Source: JAZKBN01 sp040388605 | Lineage (GTDB): Bacteria; Bacteroidota; Bacteroidia; Cytophagales; Flexibacteraceae | Length of the DNA stretch: 63,824 nt | Reading direction: 5' to 3' | Assembly: GCA_040388605.1 (NCBI GenBank) | Contig: JAZKBN010000025.1 | Coordinates: 1 to 63,824, forward strand | Shown here: piece by piece, positions 21,851-30,550 of the stretch | How positions within the stretch are numbered: the stretch's first letter is position 1 | How the letters are laid out: every line of letters begins with the position of its first letter | Notes under the pieces: generated by a model | What the model was told of the DNA's origin: nothing | The model's database searches: none | What the model saw: only the letters and a program-made list of their open reading frames with translations | Translations under genes and position numbers: made by a program

Positions 21851-22426
21851 TTATTCTTCGGGAGGAATTTGCCTGGCGTAATTGCCAAGCTCATTCAGTT
21901 CCCTGCGGAGGGTGGTTTCCCACTTAGCTCTGGCAATGGCATTTGCACCTTCATCCGTTTCGGTATCGAAGCGGGCACACATTTTTTCAGCGTCTTTGTA
22001 AATGGGGGTAAACAGTTTTTCGGCTTTGCGGTTGGCGCCTAAAACAGGGAGTCCGGCTTCCTCAACGGCACGGCGCATTTTGCGGGCATGCAGTTCCATA
22101 ATATCGAAATGTATTTGCTCGCGTTCCAAAACAGCCTCGGTGCGAAGCTCGGGATTGTATTTGCTTGCGTTGCGGTTCACACAGGTTACCACATCCACTT
22201 CTGAAGTTTTTCCGAAAGGATCAGGGCGGTAAACATAATAGCTCAGTGTAACGGCCGCACGGGCAATGTCAAGNNNNNNNNNNTTAAAATCGCTCCATGT
22301 AAGCCGGTTCGTGGGCGACCATGCCAGTGTGTCGGCATTTTTAAAAGCGTGTGAAGGTCTGGGGCCCGGCATAAGCAGGCTGGTACAGAACATAGTAATT
22401 CCGATTATAAGTGTTGCGGCACCCAT
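21851..22426 (-). CDS. DUF922-family putative secreted Zn protease (gapped)
   Basis: About 190 residues with a 10-N gap after LTWSDF (near residue 47). An N-terminal hydrophobic segment (ATLIIGITMFCTSLLM) would serve as signal peptide or anchor. The family marks are RLTWSDF, the TLSYYVY strand, and the EREQIHFDIMELHARKMR helix, whose E-x-x-H spacing is the presumed metal site of DUF922, a family described as putative secreted zinc-dependent proteases. The rest (ELNELGNYARQIPPEE) is a charged C-terminal helix. The frame is consistent through the placeholder, so the true gap is 1 modulo 3, but missing residues cannot be ruled out. It is monocistronic with its own terminator. Confidence 0.7.
   Translation of the reverse strand: MGAATLIIGITMFCTSLLMPGPRPSHAFKNADTLAWSPTNRLTWSDFXXXXLDIARAAVTLSYYVYRPDPFGKTSEVDVVTCVNRNASKYNPELRTEAVLEREQIHFDIMELHARKMRRAVEEAGLPVLGANRKAEKLFTPIYKDAEKMCARFDTETDEGANAIARAKWETTLRRELNELGNYARQIPPEE
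22274..22283. other. 10-N assembly gap in the DUF922 gene
   Basis: The gap lies between the LTWSDF motif and the following LDIARAAV stretch. The frame is maintained through the placeholder, so the true gap should be 1 modulo 3. Confidence 0.9.
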
Positions 22427-22797
22427 AGCTGTAGAGGTTTAAGAAGATCCAGGTAATTGAACTAATGGTAAACTATTGGCATCCAGCTTTATAAGCTTGG
22501 GCCTGTATTAAAAACGGCGTTTGATATTATATATGTTTCAACACGAAAAAGTAATCGCGGTATGTGCAAAAATTGAACTTGGTGTAAGTTTTTTTGAACA
22601 AAATGACCATCCGGAATAAACCAAGTGCCCGGTTTTTTATCAGAGAGGCAGTTAAAGCTTAATTACCCTGATATAATTTTCCGGTTCCGGGTTTGTATTC
22701 GACCTGAAAATGGCCATATTAGCATCCGAAGTTCCTGAAAAAGTATATATTGGTAATAAATAAAACACAATTAAATCTATCCCCCTTTAAAACACTT
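22427..22797. other. 371-nt divergent intergenic region
   Basis: AT-rich region between the divergent DUF922 gene and the lipoprotein gene. No open frame or strong hairpin is seen. No clean TAnnTTTG box was found; a TATAATTTT stretch near 22671 is a weak promoter candidate for the lipoprotein. Confidence 0.4.
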
Positions 22798-24102
22798 ATG
22801 AAGTTTCCCTCATTACCTGTTGGCCGAAAATTAGCTTCGGTATTTATGTTACCGGCCTTGGCCTTATTGATGCTTTTCACCGGCTGCGGCGATAATAAAG
22901 ATGATGATAACCCTGCATCAACAGCCAAATATGCCCTGGTATCTGAAACCCGTGCCCAGGCTGTTTCTGAAGGCGGCAGCACCGAATACCAAACGCATTT
23001 TGTGAATACATCAGGTGTGGTAAGCACTGCCACAGTTACCTATACAGTTTCTCCTGATTCAATTGGTTCTTTTACCGGCAGTAAATTTACAGCCGGCAAG
23101 CCCGGCACCGGTACCGTTACCGCCACAGCCACTTTTGAAGGCATTACCTATACCACTGTTACCCCGGTAAATGTACTCAGCGCCAAAACCGAGGATAACC
23201 TGTTCGTGGTTTCACCTGCTGCAGTTATCTGGACAACAGGTGCAGGAACCATTGATTTATGGCCCGTATTTCTTGGCCAGGGCAGCACAAGCTTTACCTT
23301 CGCAAGCAGCAACACCGGCATTGTAACGGTAAGCGCCACAGGCGAAATTACTTTTGTTGCACCGGGTTCAGCTACAATTACTGTTAATGGTACCTGCGGA
23401 GGCAAAACAGGAACATTCAAAGTTCCGGTTTTGGTTACCGGCAAGCCTGATGCACCTTTGCCTGTTACCCGTGTTGAAATCAGCAAAAAATCATGGCTGA
23501 TGTTCAAAAACGAAACTGAGCAATTCACTGTAAAGGCCTATAACAGCAGCGGCCAGGATGTTACTTCGCAATTCCCTGCCGTATGGACTCTTTCTGCAAA
23601 AGATACAGTTGGAGGTCCACTGCCGGTAAGTGTTGATTCAACCGGAAAAGTTACTGCACTTGCCCTTGGCGATGCCTACCTGAAAGTTACCGTAGCCGGT
23701 ATTACTGATCAGGCGGAAATAAACGTTTACCCTGAAAAATTCCTTTATACCGATTCTTTGCTTATCAGCCTGAATGCGGGTCAAAGCAAAACCGTGAGCG
23801 TTAAAGCGTTCCAGATTACAGATAAGGCGGCTTTCCGTGCCAACAACGGCGGCATTACCCAAATTACCCTGCCGAATGATATAGTTTGGGCTAAATTATT
23901 GACCGGGATTTCTGAAATGGACCAATTTATGAACAATGTAAACTTTAGCGGTCAAAACGGGGGCTCAATTACCCTGACAGGAAAAACCGATGCCATGCCG
24001 GGAACGTTTACAAATATCTACGTTTACTCACCATCGAATCCTGATATGGGGCCGGCTGTAATAGTTGCCCTTATTGGCATAGACTTTAATCCATTCCCCT
24101 GA
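22798..24102 (+). CDS. lipoprotein with BIG2-like Ig repeats
   Basis: 434 residues from ATG 22798, preferred over ATG 22750 because it opens directly into a signal peptide (MKFPSLPVGRKLASVFMLPA) with a lipobox ending FTGCG. Acidic residues DNKDDD follow the cysteine, as is common in surface lipoproteins of Bacteroidota. After it come several bacterial Ig-like (BIG2-type) units: phrases such as STGKVTALALGDAYLKVTVAG and ATGEITFVAPGSATITVNG are the characteristic closing strands. The C-terminal part (about residues 320-434) is not recognised. The protein is probably exposed on the outer membrane and structural or adhesive. It is monocistronic, ending with a terminator. Confidence 0.75.
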   Translation: MKFPSLPVGRKLASVFMLPALALLMLFTGCGDNKDDDNPASTAKYALVSETRAQAVSEGGSTEYQTHFVNTSGVVSTATVTYTVSPDSIGSFTGSKFTAGKPGTGTVTATATFEGITYTTVTPVNVLSAKTEDNLFVVSPAAVIWTTGAGTIDLWPVFLGQGSTSFTFASSNTGIVTVSATGEITFVAPGSATITVNGTCGGKTGTFKVPVLVTGKPDAPLPVTRVEISKKSWLMFKNETEQFTVKAYNSSGQDVTSQFPAVWTLSAKDTVGGPLPVSVDSTGKVTALALGDAYLKVTVAGITDQAEINVYPEKFLYTDSLLISLNAGQSKTVSVKAFQITDKAAFRANNGGITQITLPNDIVWAKLLTGISEMDQFMNNVNFSGQNGGSITLTGKTDAMPGTFTNIYVYSPSNPDMGPAVIVALIGIDFNPFP

Positions 24103-24132
24103 TTTGCAAAGGCAATCATTCGGAAAAATTCA

Positions 24133-24160
24133 GGAGCCCGACTTTGGTCGGGCTTCTTGT
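24133..24160 (+). terminator. terminator of the BIG2 lipoprotein gene
   Basis: AGCCCGAC-tttg-GTCGGGCT followed by TCTTGTTTAT, about 30 nt after the stop codon. Confidence 0.8.
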
Positions 24161-24377
24161 TTATATGGCCTAAACATTGGTGAGCGCAAATAAACTATGA
24201 GATCAATTTTGAATTATTATCTCAAAATGTAAAAATTGACAGGCTTAATGTGCCGCGAAAAGGATATATTGCATGTTGTTAACAGGTATTCCATAGTAAA
24301 ATGCAATCTTAGCCTTATTTTGTGCTTTTCATACAATTATTAAGCATAGATTGTTTTTTTTCATGGCTGAAAATTTA

Positions 24378-24385
24378 TAATTTTG
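24378..24385 (+). promoter_or_regulatory. -7 box before yceD-rpmF-plsX-fabH
   Basis: TAATTTTG matches TAnnTTTG and lies 25 nt before the GTG start. A TTG at 24351 is 24 nt upstream, somewhat far for the usual 19-nt spacing. Confidence 0.5.
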
Positions 24386-24410
24386 CCGTCTTAATTTCAG
24401 GATACTGATT

Positions 24411-24968
24411 GTGAGAGCCGAACGCGCCGCCGTAGATATATTTAAGCTTACGACCGGGAAGCATCATTTCAGTTTTGAGCCCGGCGGGAGTTTCTTCTCC
24501 GGTTTCTCTGATGAACTGTTCAGGGCGCCTGACGTAAAGGTTGAGGTTGACCTTGATAAGAACGACACCATGATAACGGCCATACTGGCTCTTACCGGTG
24601 ATGTTGAGCTTACCTGCGACCGCAGCAACGATACTTTCCGCGAACCTGTTTCAGGCACCCACCGCTTGGTATTCAAGTTTGGGGAAGAAGACGAAGATGT
24701 GGACGATGAGCTGTCTATAATTGGGCGCAACACCCAAAAGCTCGACCTGAGCCAGGCAATCTATGATTTTATAGCCCTTGCCGTGCCGGTTAAAAAGCTG
24801 CACCCCCGCTTTCGCACCGATGATATTGGCGGCGAAGGCGAAACAGGAAACGAGAACGTGCTGCTGATTTACAGCACATCTACCGCCCCTGATGAAGATG
24901 AGGAAGAGAATAAAACGCCTGACCCGCGTTGGCTCGCCTTATCTGCGCTTAAGAATAATAAAAACTGA
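24411..24968 (+). CDS. YceD/DUF177 family protein
   Basis: 185 residues, GTG start at 24411, 25 nt after a -7 box. The pattern (LALTGDVELTCDRSND, FREPVSG, a strand with KFGEEDEDVDD, then LDLSQAIYDFIALAVPVKKLHP) is the YceD/DUF177 family, which binds or assists 23S rRNA maturation in plants and bacteria and is nearly always encoded directly before rpmF. The C-terminus is acidic (PDEDEEENKTPDPRW), ending in the family's DPRW-L-AL signature. The neighbours rpmF-plsX-fabH confirm the call. It is cytoplasmic. The start could be slightly different, since no in-frame ATG precedes the conserved region. Confidence 0.9.
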   Translation: MRAERAAVDIFKLTTGKHHFSFEPGGSFFSGFSDELFRAPDVKVEVDLDKNDTMITAILALTGDVELTCDRSNDTFREPVSGTHRLVFKFGEEDEDVDDELSIIGRNTQKLDLSQAIYDFIALAVPVKKLHPRFRTDDIGGEGETGNENVLLIYSTSTAPDEDEEENKTPDPRWLALSALKNNKN

Positions 24969-25170
24969 GTATTACCTCCCAAGGTTGTGCCCGGATTCTA
25001 TAAAAGCCTGTTTAACAGGTTATTGAAACCAAAGCTTAGCCTGTATATTGCAGCTTAAGCAAAGAAAATCCCTGCACAATGCAGGAAATTGTGTAAACCC
25101 TGATGCCGGCCTGAGAAGCAACCGGCAAATCAAATTCAGAATGCTCCCTGATTGAGCATCACCCATAAAA
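24969..25170. other. 202-nt yceD-rpmF spacer with small hairpins
   Basis: Unusually long for this operon junction. It contains CCTGC-acaat-GCAGG at 25073-25087 and GCCGG...CCGGC further on, neither followed by a T tract. It could hold a ribosomal-protein leader or processing sites, but nothing is recognised. Confidence 0.35.
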
Positions 25171-25371
25171 ATGGCACATCCTAAACGGAAGATTTCCAAA
25201 ACCCGCCGCGACAAAAGAAGGACTCACCACAAGTGTGTTGAGAAAACCATCAGCATCTGTCAGACTACCCAGGAAGCGCACCTGCGCCACCGCGCATACG
25301 TGGTAGACGGCAACCTGATGCTGCACGGCAATGTAGTTATTGAGAATTACAGGCCGGTAGCCACCGCCTAA
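25171..25371 (+). CDS. rpmF: 50S ribosomal protein L32
   Basis: 66 residues. The N-terminus AHPKRKISKTRRDKRRTHHK is the canonical L32 opening, rich in basic residues for rRNA binding. Cys22 and Cys30 (KCVEKTISIC) mark the small zinc-ribbon region, with a His at 37 in the second half, and YRPVATA closes the protein. L32 belongs to the large subunit near the peptide exit region. It is preceded by yceD and followed by plsX, the conserved gene order coupling translation to lipid synthesis. A hairpin with a T-rich tail follows, probably acting as a partial terminator before plsX. Confidence 0.97.
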   Translation: MAHPKRKISKTRRDKRRTHHKCVEKTISICQTTQEAHLRHRAYVVDGNLMLHGNVVIENYRPVATA

Positions 25372-25419
25372 AGCCCCCGGACGGCACAAAATAAGTCCGT
25401 GGGGTATTCTTCCGGAATT

Positions 25420-25460
25420 CACCGGGTTTGGTATTTGGCAAACCCGGTGGCTTCTTTATT
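25420..25460 (+). terminator. rpmF-plsX terminator or attenuator
   Basis: CACCGGGTTTG pairs perfectly with CAAACCCGGTG (25420-25430 with 25439-25449), followed by GCTTCTTTATT. It sits inside an otherwise conserved operon, so it probably tunes plsX-fabH expression relative to the abundant rpmF message. Confidence 0.75.
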
Positions 25461-25494
25461 CATTCTCTAACCATTGATAAGCTTTCCCTACTGA

Positions 25495-26460
25495 ATGATA
25501 GTTGCATTAGATGCAATGGGCGGTGATTTCGCCCCTCAGGCAGCCATCGACGGTGCCCTTTTGGCCTTGTCGCAACAGCCCGGGAACGTGCATGTTGAGC
25601 TTGTGGGAGATAAAGCCGTTATTGAGGCTCACCTGGCAGGTAAAGACCTCAGCGGACGCCGGCTTAGCATACACCACGCCCCGGAAGTAATTGAAATGGG
25701 CGAGCACCCCACAAGGGCGCTTACTCAAAAGCCCGATTCCAGCATTGGTATTGGCTTTAAATTGCTTGCGGCAGGTAAAATCGGCGCTTTTTGCAGCGCG
25801 GGTAATACGGGTGCTATGTTGGTAGGCGCTATGTTCAGTGTGAAAACCATTCCGGGTATTCTGCGTCCTGCTATTGCCGGCTTTGTGCCGAAAATAAGCG
25901 GGGGGTACGGCGTTATAATTGACGCAGGTGCAAATACCGAATGCAAGGCTGAAATTTTGCAGCAGTTTGCCGAAATGGGCAGCCTGTATGCAAAGCACGT
26001 TTTGCATATTCAGAATCCTAAAGTGGCTTTGCTCAACGTAGGCGAAGAAGAGAAAAAGGGAACAGCGGTTTTACAGGCTACGTACCAGCTGCTTAAGAAC
26101 GATCCCAAAATTAATTTTGTCGGCAATATTGAAGGCCGCGACATTTTTCACGACAAGGCCGACGTGGTGGTTACCGATGGTTTCACCGGTAACGTGGTTC
26201 TGAAGCTGTCTGAATCTGTTTATGAAATAATGGCGGCTACCGGCATAGAGCCCGGGCCTTTTTTCAGCAGGCTGAATTATGAAACAGTTGGCGGAAGCCC
26301 TATAATAGGCGTAAACGGCAACGTGATTATTGGCCACGGCGTAAGCACGCCGACAGCCATAGCAGCCATGATAGACCAGGCTGTTAAAATGATTGATTCC
26401 GATATCAACGAAAAAATAAAACAGGGTTTAGGCGTTACCGCTGCCCCTGATCTAAACTAA
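25495..26460 (+). CDS. plsX: phosphate acyltransferase PlsX
   Basis: 321 residues, near the usual family length of 320-340. The start MIVALDAMGGDFAP is the canonical PlsX opening. Further signatures are AVIEMGEHPTRALTQKPDSSI, FCSAGNTGAMLVGA, DAGANTECK, LLNVGEEEKKGT and NFVGNIEGRDIF, with VVTDGFTGNVVLK near residue 225. PlsX converts acyl-ACP and phosphate to acyl-phosphate, the donor used by PlsY in the first step of phosphatidic acid synthesis at the membrane. It is followed by fabH after 5 nt, a translationally close pair. Nothing odd is seen. Confidence 0.97.
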   Translation: MIVALDAMGGDFAPQAAIDGALLALSQQPGNVHVELVGDKAVIEAHLAGKDLSGRRLSIHHAPEVIEMGEHPTRALTQKPDSSIGIGFKLLAAGKIGAFCSAGNTGAMLVGAMFSVKTIPGILRPAIAGFVPKISGGYGVIIDAGANTECKAEILQQFAEMGSLYAKHVLHIQNPKVALLNVGEEEKKGTAVLQATYQLLKNDPKINFVGNIEGRDIFHDKADVVVTDGFTGNVVLKLSESVYEIMAATGIEPGPFFSRLNYETVGGSPIIGVNGNVIIGHGVSTPTAIAAMIDQAVKMIDSDINEKIKQGLGVTAAPDLN

Positions 26461-26465
26461 TATTT

Positions 26466-27485
26466 ATGAGCAACAGCCCTTCAGGCTTGCCGCGTATTGC
26501 CGCGACTATTACAGGCGTTGGCGGATACGTGCCCGACTACGTGCTTACCAATGCCGAGTTGGAAACAATGGTTGATACCAACGATGAGTGGATTGTATCC
26601 CGTACCGGTATTAAAGAGCGTCGGATTCTTAAAGCTGATGGCGTGGGAACCTCTTTTTTAGGTGTAAAAGCTATAAAAGAGCTGCTTGAAAAAACCAATA
26701 CCAACCCGCTGGATGTTGACCTGCTCATTTGCTCAACAACCACCCCCGATTTTATTTTCCCGGCCACAGCCAACCTCATAAGCACTGAATGCGGCATGAA
26801 AAACGCTTTTGGCTATGATTTATCGGCTGCCTGCTCCGGCTTTCTTTTCGGGCTTACAACAGGCGCGCAATTTATAGAATCAGGCCGGTATAAGAAGGTA
26901 ATTGTACTCGGCGCCGATAAAATGAGCGCCATTGTTAATTACCACGACCGTACCACCTGTATTATTTTCGGCGACGGAGCGGCGGCAGTAATGCTTGAAC
27001 CGGGCGAAGCTGAATACGGAATACAGGATTACATTATGAAATCAGACGGTGCCGGCGCACCTTACCTGAACATGAAAGCAGGCGGCAGCGTGAAGCCTGC
27101 CAGCCATGAAACTGTTGATAATCACGAACATACCGTTTACCAGGAAGGCACAACGGTGTTTAAATTCGCGGTAACCAATATGGCCGATGTAGCGGCTGAG
27201 CTCATGGAGCGCAACAAGCTCACAGGTTCTGATGTAGACTGGCTGGTGCCCCACCAGGCTAACAAGCGTATTATAGATGCCACAGCAAACNNNNNNNNNN
27301 GCATGGGCCTTGGCTCAGAAAAGGTAATGATGAACATCTGGAAATATGGCAACACTACCAATGCCACCATTCCCCTTTGCCTCTGGGATTATGAGAAACA
27401 GCTTAAAAAAGGCGACAAGCTGGTGCTTGCAGCTTTCGGAGGCGGCTTTACCTGGGGCTCAATGTACCTGCGCTGGGCATACTGA
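26466..27485 (+). CDS. fabH: 3-oxoacyl-ACP synthase III (KASIII), gapped
   Basis: About 336 residues. FabH condenses acetyl-CoA with malonyl-ACP to initiate fatty acid synthesis. The Cys-His-Asn triad is visible: C123 in SAACSGFLFG, His in WLVPHQANKRI, and Asn in YGNTTNATIP. TNDEWIVSRTGIKERR is the N-terminal signature. A 10-N gap falls after IDATAN, before MGLGSEKV. In homologues only one residue (Arg) separates these motifs, and the base pair GC just after the Ns would complete CGC, so the true gap is probably a single base. It sits 5 nt after plsX. Confidence 0.96.
   Translation: MSNSPSGLPRIAATITGVGGYVPDYVLTNAELETMVDTNDEWIVSRTGIKERRILKADGVGTSFLGVKAIKELLEKTNTNPLDVDLLICSTTTPDFIFPATANLISTECGMKNAFGYDLSAACSGFLFGLTTGAQFIESGRYKKVIVLGADKMSAIVNYHDRTTCIIFGDGAAAVMLEPGEAEYGIQDYIMKSDGAGAPYLNMKAGGSVKPASHETVDNHEHTVYQEGTTVFKFAVTNMADVAAELMERNKLTGSDVDWLVPHQANKRIIDATANXXXXMGLGSEKVMMNIWKYGNTTNATIPLCLWDYEKQLKKGDKLVLAAFGGGFTWGSMYLRWAY
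27291..27300. other. 10-N assembly gap in fabH
   Basis: In frame with the placeholder, so the true length is 1 modulo 3. Conservation of the TAN-R-MG stretch argues for exactly one missing base. Confidence 0.85.
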
Positions 27486-27842
27486 TTTTTTTATCGGCAG
27501 CTTCATTCAAACATTAAACAAGCTATATTGCGGCCCCGTTCACGGGGCCGTGCTTTGTTATGCCGAATAGCGGCGGGCATAGCCGGTTTAAAAGAATATG
27601 CTTATATCCGGTAAAACGGTTAAGCCCTCGGGCTTAAAACCGTGATCCGGGTTCTTATTGGCAGGAACTGAATATTACTGTACAGCATAATCAGGTTGAA
27701 CGGTCTTTTGATTGTTGCCGGCTATTATGCAATTTTGGCCCGCTTATAAAACTTTCGGGCTGTTACTAAGAATTTACCTCGTTAATACCGGGTATTTATT
27801 TACCTGATCACAAACCAATTACAATAACGCTACCCCTTATAA
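27486..27842. other. 357-nt gap between fabH and efp
   Basis: Contains the fabH hairpin terminator (27531-27550) and AT-rich sequence before efp. No coding frame and no clean TAnnTTTG box seen. Confidence 0.45.
27531..27557 (+). terminator. terminator after fabH
   Basis: CGGCCCCG-ttca-CGGGGCCG with a weak T-rich tail (TGCTTTGTT). Confidence 0.65.
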
Positions 27843-28406
27843 ATGGCAACCACTGCTGATTTTAAAACCGGCCTTTGCCTGGAATATAACAATGACCTTT
27901 ATACCATTGTTGATTTTCAGCACGTAAAGCCCGGCAAAGGCGGCGCCTTTGTGCGCACCAAGCTTAAAAGCCTCACCAACGGAAAAGTGATTGAAAACAC
28001 TTTTAACGCAGGTGTTAAAGTTGAAACTGCCCGTATAGAAAAACGCCCGCACCAATACCTGTATATGGATGATATGGGCTATAATTTCATGGATACCAAT
28101 ACCTTTGAGCAGGTTAGCATTTCTGAAAAGCTGATTGAAGGCGCCGATCTCATGAAAGAAGGACAGTTGGTAGACATTTATTACCATGCCGAAACCGAAA
28201 GGGCATTAAGCGCTGAGCTACCTCCCTTTGTTGAGCTCATGATAACATATACTGAGCCGGGTGTTCGCGGCGATACTGCTACCAATGCCAGCAAAAAGGC
28301 AACCCTTGAAACCGGTGCAATTATTAATGTTCCTCTTTTTGTAGAGCAGGATATTAAAATTAAAGTTGACACCCGTGACCACAGCTATGTGGAACGCGTA
28401 AAATAG
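27843..28406 (+). CDS. efp: elongation factor P
   Basis: 187 residues, the standard length. EF-P binds between the P and E sites of the ribosome and relieves stalling at polyproline. Domain I carries the modification loop HVKPGKGGAF with lysine K32 at the tip; no modification enzyme gene (epmA, epmB or earP) is nearby. Domain II is marked by TFNAGVKVETARIEKRPHQYLY and domain III by GVRGDTATNASKKATLETGA and VPLFVEQDIKIKVDTR. It is monocistronic, 123 nt before accB. Its position between fabH and accB is common in Bacteroidota. Confidence 0.97.
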   Translation: MATTADFKTGLCLEYNNDLYTIVDFQHVKPGKGGAFVRTKLKSLTNGKVIENTFNAGVKVETARIEKRPHQYLYMDDMGYNFMDTNTFEQVSISEKLIEGADLMKEGQLVDIYYHAETERALSAELPPFVELMITYTEPGVRGDTATNASKKATLETGAIINVPLFVEQDIKIKVDTRDHSYVERVK

Positions 28407-28529
28407 TTTCAGGCCCCAAGATATAGACTGAATATTTAAGGCAAGCCCATTGTGGCAGCTGCCGTTTGAAACTTCCGGGTATCAGAAAAAATATAAGGGC
28501 AGCTAAAAGTGCCTAAAAAATACAGAACC

Positions 28530-29030
28530 ATGAAAACCAACGAAATACAGGAGCTTATAGACCTGATTGCGAAATCAGGATTGGCCGAGGTAAATATTGA
28601 AACCGGCGACCTGAAACTGAGCATCAAGAAAACTGCTGATCAGCCTGCTCCTGCTGCAGTTCATTATTCATCGCCTGCACCTGCAGCGCCCGCGGCTCCT
28701 GCCCCGGCAGCTCCTGCTGCGGCCCCTGCTGCTGCGCCTGCCCCGGCTGCTGCTGCTCCCGCCGCACCTGCTGCCCCGGCTGCAGCCAATTACCAGGTTA
28801 TCCGCAGCCCTATGATAGGTACTTTCTACCGTTCATCGAGCCCTGATAAGCCTTCAATAGTATCGGTTGGCGACGAGGTGAAGCCCGGCAGCCCTATCTG
28901 CATTATTGAAGCCATGAAGCTTTTCAATGAAATAGAGTCTGACATTACAGGCCGCATTGTAAAAGTATTGGTTGAAAACGCAACCCCGGTTGAGTACGAC
29001 CAGCCTTTATTCCACGTAGAGGCCCTTTAA
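28530..29030 (+). CDS. accB: biotin carboxyl carrier protein of acetyl-CoA carboxylase
   Basis: 166 residues from ATG 28530 (MKTNEIQELIDLIAKSG), chosen over a GTG at 28509 because the family begins here. The N-terminal helix pair is followed by a long flexible Ala/Pro linker (about residues 40-88) and the biotinyl domain, with the biotin-accepting lysine K130 in EAMKLFNEIE. It carries carboxybiotin between the AccC and AccDA active sites to make malonyl-CoA. accC follows 88 nt downstream in the same direction. accD and accA are not in the window. The linker is made almost only of Ala and Pro, which is normal for BCCP. Confidence 0.96.
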   Translation: MKTNEIQELIDLIAKSGLAEVNIETGDLKLSIKKTADQPAPAAVHYSSPAPAAPAAPAPAAPAAAPAAAPAPAAAAPAAPAAPAAANYQVIRSPMIGTFYRSSSPDKPSIVSVGDEVKPGSPICIIEAMKLFNEIESDITGRIVKVLVENATPVEYDQPLFHVEAL

Positions 29031-29118
29031 TTCCCTGCCTGCTTCCGGCACCCTGAATTTCACACCATTCTTACGAACCTGAATCGCCGGGCCTCTGTTG
29101 GGGCCTGAGCCTGTCACT

Positions 29119-30462
29119 ATGTTCAAAAAAATCCTGATTGCCAACCGGGGCGAAATTGCTTTGCGCATTATTCGCACCTGCCGGGAAATGGGCATACAGA
29201 CCGTAGCCGTTTACTCCACCGCCGACAAGGACAGCCTGCACGTTCGCTTTGCCGACGAAGCGGTTTGCCTTGGTCCGCCGCCCAGCAAGCTGAGCTACCT
29301 GAATATACCCAGCATTATTGCAGCCGCTGAAATTACAAATGCCGATGCCATTCACCCCGGCTACGGCTTCCTGTCGGAAAATGCCGAGTTCAGCAAGGTA
29401 TGCCAGGACTATAATATAAAGTTCATTGGCGCCTCGCCCGATATGATTAACGCCATGGGCGACAAGGCAAGCGCCAAGGCAACCATGAAAAAAGCCGGCG
29501 TTCCCACCATTCCGGGTTCTGAAGGCTTGCTCGAAAGCATAAAGGAAGGCATTAAAATAGCCAACAAAATAAAGTACCCTGTAATTCTGAAAGCAACTGC
29601 CGGCGGCGGCGGTCGCGGTATGCGCATTGTGCGTAACGATTCGGAATTCGAAAAAGCCTGGAACGATGCAAGGCAGGAAGCCGGTAACGCTTTCGGTAAC
29701 GATGGCCTCTACCTTGAGAAATACGTAGAAGACCCGCGCCACATCGAGATACAGATTGTGGGCGACAGCAAAGGGAAAGTATGCCACCTCAGCGAGCGTG
29801 ATTGCAGCATACAGCGCCGTCACCAAAAGCTGGTTGAAGAAAGCCCTTCGCCCATTATTACTGAATCTTTGCGTAAGAAAATGGGAGATGCTGCTATTAA
29901 AGGCGCAAAATCTATTCGTTACGAAGGAGCCGGTACGGTGGAATTCCTGGTAGATAAGCACGGCGATTTCTACTTCATGGAAATGAATACCCGTATACAG
30001 GTAGAGCACCCTGTAACTGAAGAGGTTACAGATTATGACCTGATTAAGGAGCAAATAAAAGTGGCTGCCGGTATTCCTATCAGCGGTCGCAATTATACGC
30101 CCCGCCTGCATGCCATTGAATGCCGCATTAATGCCGAAGATCCTTCTAATGGTTTCCGTCCGTCACCGGGCAAGATCACTGATTTTCACCTGCCCGGCGG
30201 CCATGGTGTACGCGTAGACACACACGTTTACAACGGTTACACCATTCCCCCGAATTACGACAGCATGATTGCCAAGCTGATTGTAAGCGCGCAAACCCGC
30301 GAGGAGGCATTGGTACGTATGAAACGCGCCCTAATGGAATTTGTAATTGAAGGTGTAAAAACCACCATTCCGTTCCACATTAAGCTCATGGACGACGAGA
30401 TTTTCAAAAGCGGTAAGTTCACCACCGCCTTCATGGATACTTTCGATTTGACGAAGCTTTAG
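29119..30462 (+). CDS. accC: biotin carboxylase of acetyl-CoA carboxylase
   Basis: 447 residues from ATG 29119 (MFKKILIANRGEIALRI); an earlier in-frame GTG/ATG region adds seven unlikely residues. The order is biotin carboxylase N domain (NRGEIALRIIRTCREMG), ATP-grasp domain with the glycine-rich lid ATAGGGGRGMRIV and KLVEESPSP, catalytic FMEMNTRIQVEHPVTE, and C domain (HAIECRINAEDP, then PPNYDSMIAKLI). It uses ATP and bicarbonate to carboxylate biotin on AccB. It ends before a double hairpin region, the terminator of the accBC unit. Confidence 0.97.
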   Translation: MFKKILIANRGEIALRIIRTCREMGIQTVAVYSTADKDSLHVRFADEAVCLGPPPSKLSYLNIPSIIAAAEITNADAIHPGYGFLSENAEFSKVCQDYNIKFIGASPDMINAMGDKASAKATMKKAGVPTIPGSEGLLESIKEGIKIANKIKYPVILKATAGGGGRGMRIVRNDSEFEKAWNDARQEAGNAFGNDGLYLEKYVEDPRHIEIQIVGDSKGKVCHLSERDCSIQRRHQKLVEESPSPIITESLRKKMGDAAIKGAKSIRYEGAGTVEFLVDKHGDFYFMEMNTRIQVEHPVTEEVTDYDLIKEQIKVAAGIPISGRNYTPRLHAIECRINAEDPSNGFRPSPGKITDFHLPGGHGVRVDTHVYNGYTIPPNYDSMIAKLIVSAQTREEALVRMKRALMEFVIEGVKTTIPFHIKLMDDEIFKSGKFTTAFMDTFDLTKL

Positions 30463-30472
30463 TATTACCTTT

Positions 30473-30520
30473 CCTGTATACAGCTTTCTGAATACTTTTG
30501 AATTGGGGTTTGTATACAGG
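30473..30520. repeat. 10-bp perfect inverted repeat around a 28-nt loop
   Basis: CCTGTATACA (30473-30482) and TGTATACAGG (30511-30520). Flanking TATTA/TAATA can extend the pairing past a small bulge. The arms contain the palindrome GTATAC. It lies between accC and its true terminator and could be an operator pair or an mRNA processing or stability hairpin. Confidence 0.55.
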
Positions 30521-30550
30521 TAATAATTCATAAAATAAAGCTCATTATAA

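Larger units (their letters stand above)
24103..24410. other. 308-nt gap: terminator and yceD promoter
   Basis: Holds the lipoprotein terminator (24133-24160) and the -7 box of the lipid-synthesis block (24378-24385). The remainder is AT-rich with no coding frame. Confidence 0.55.
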
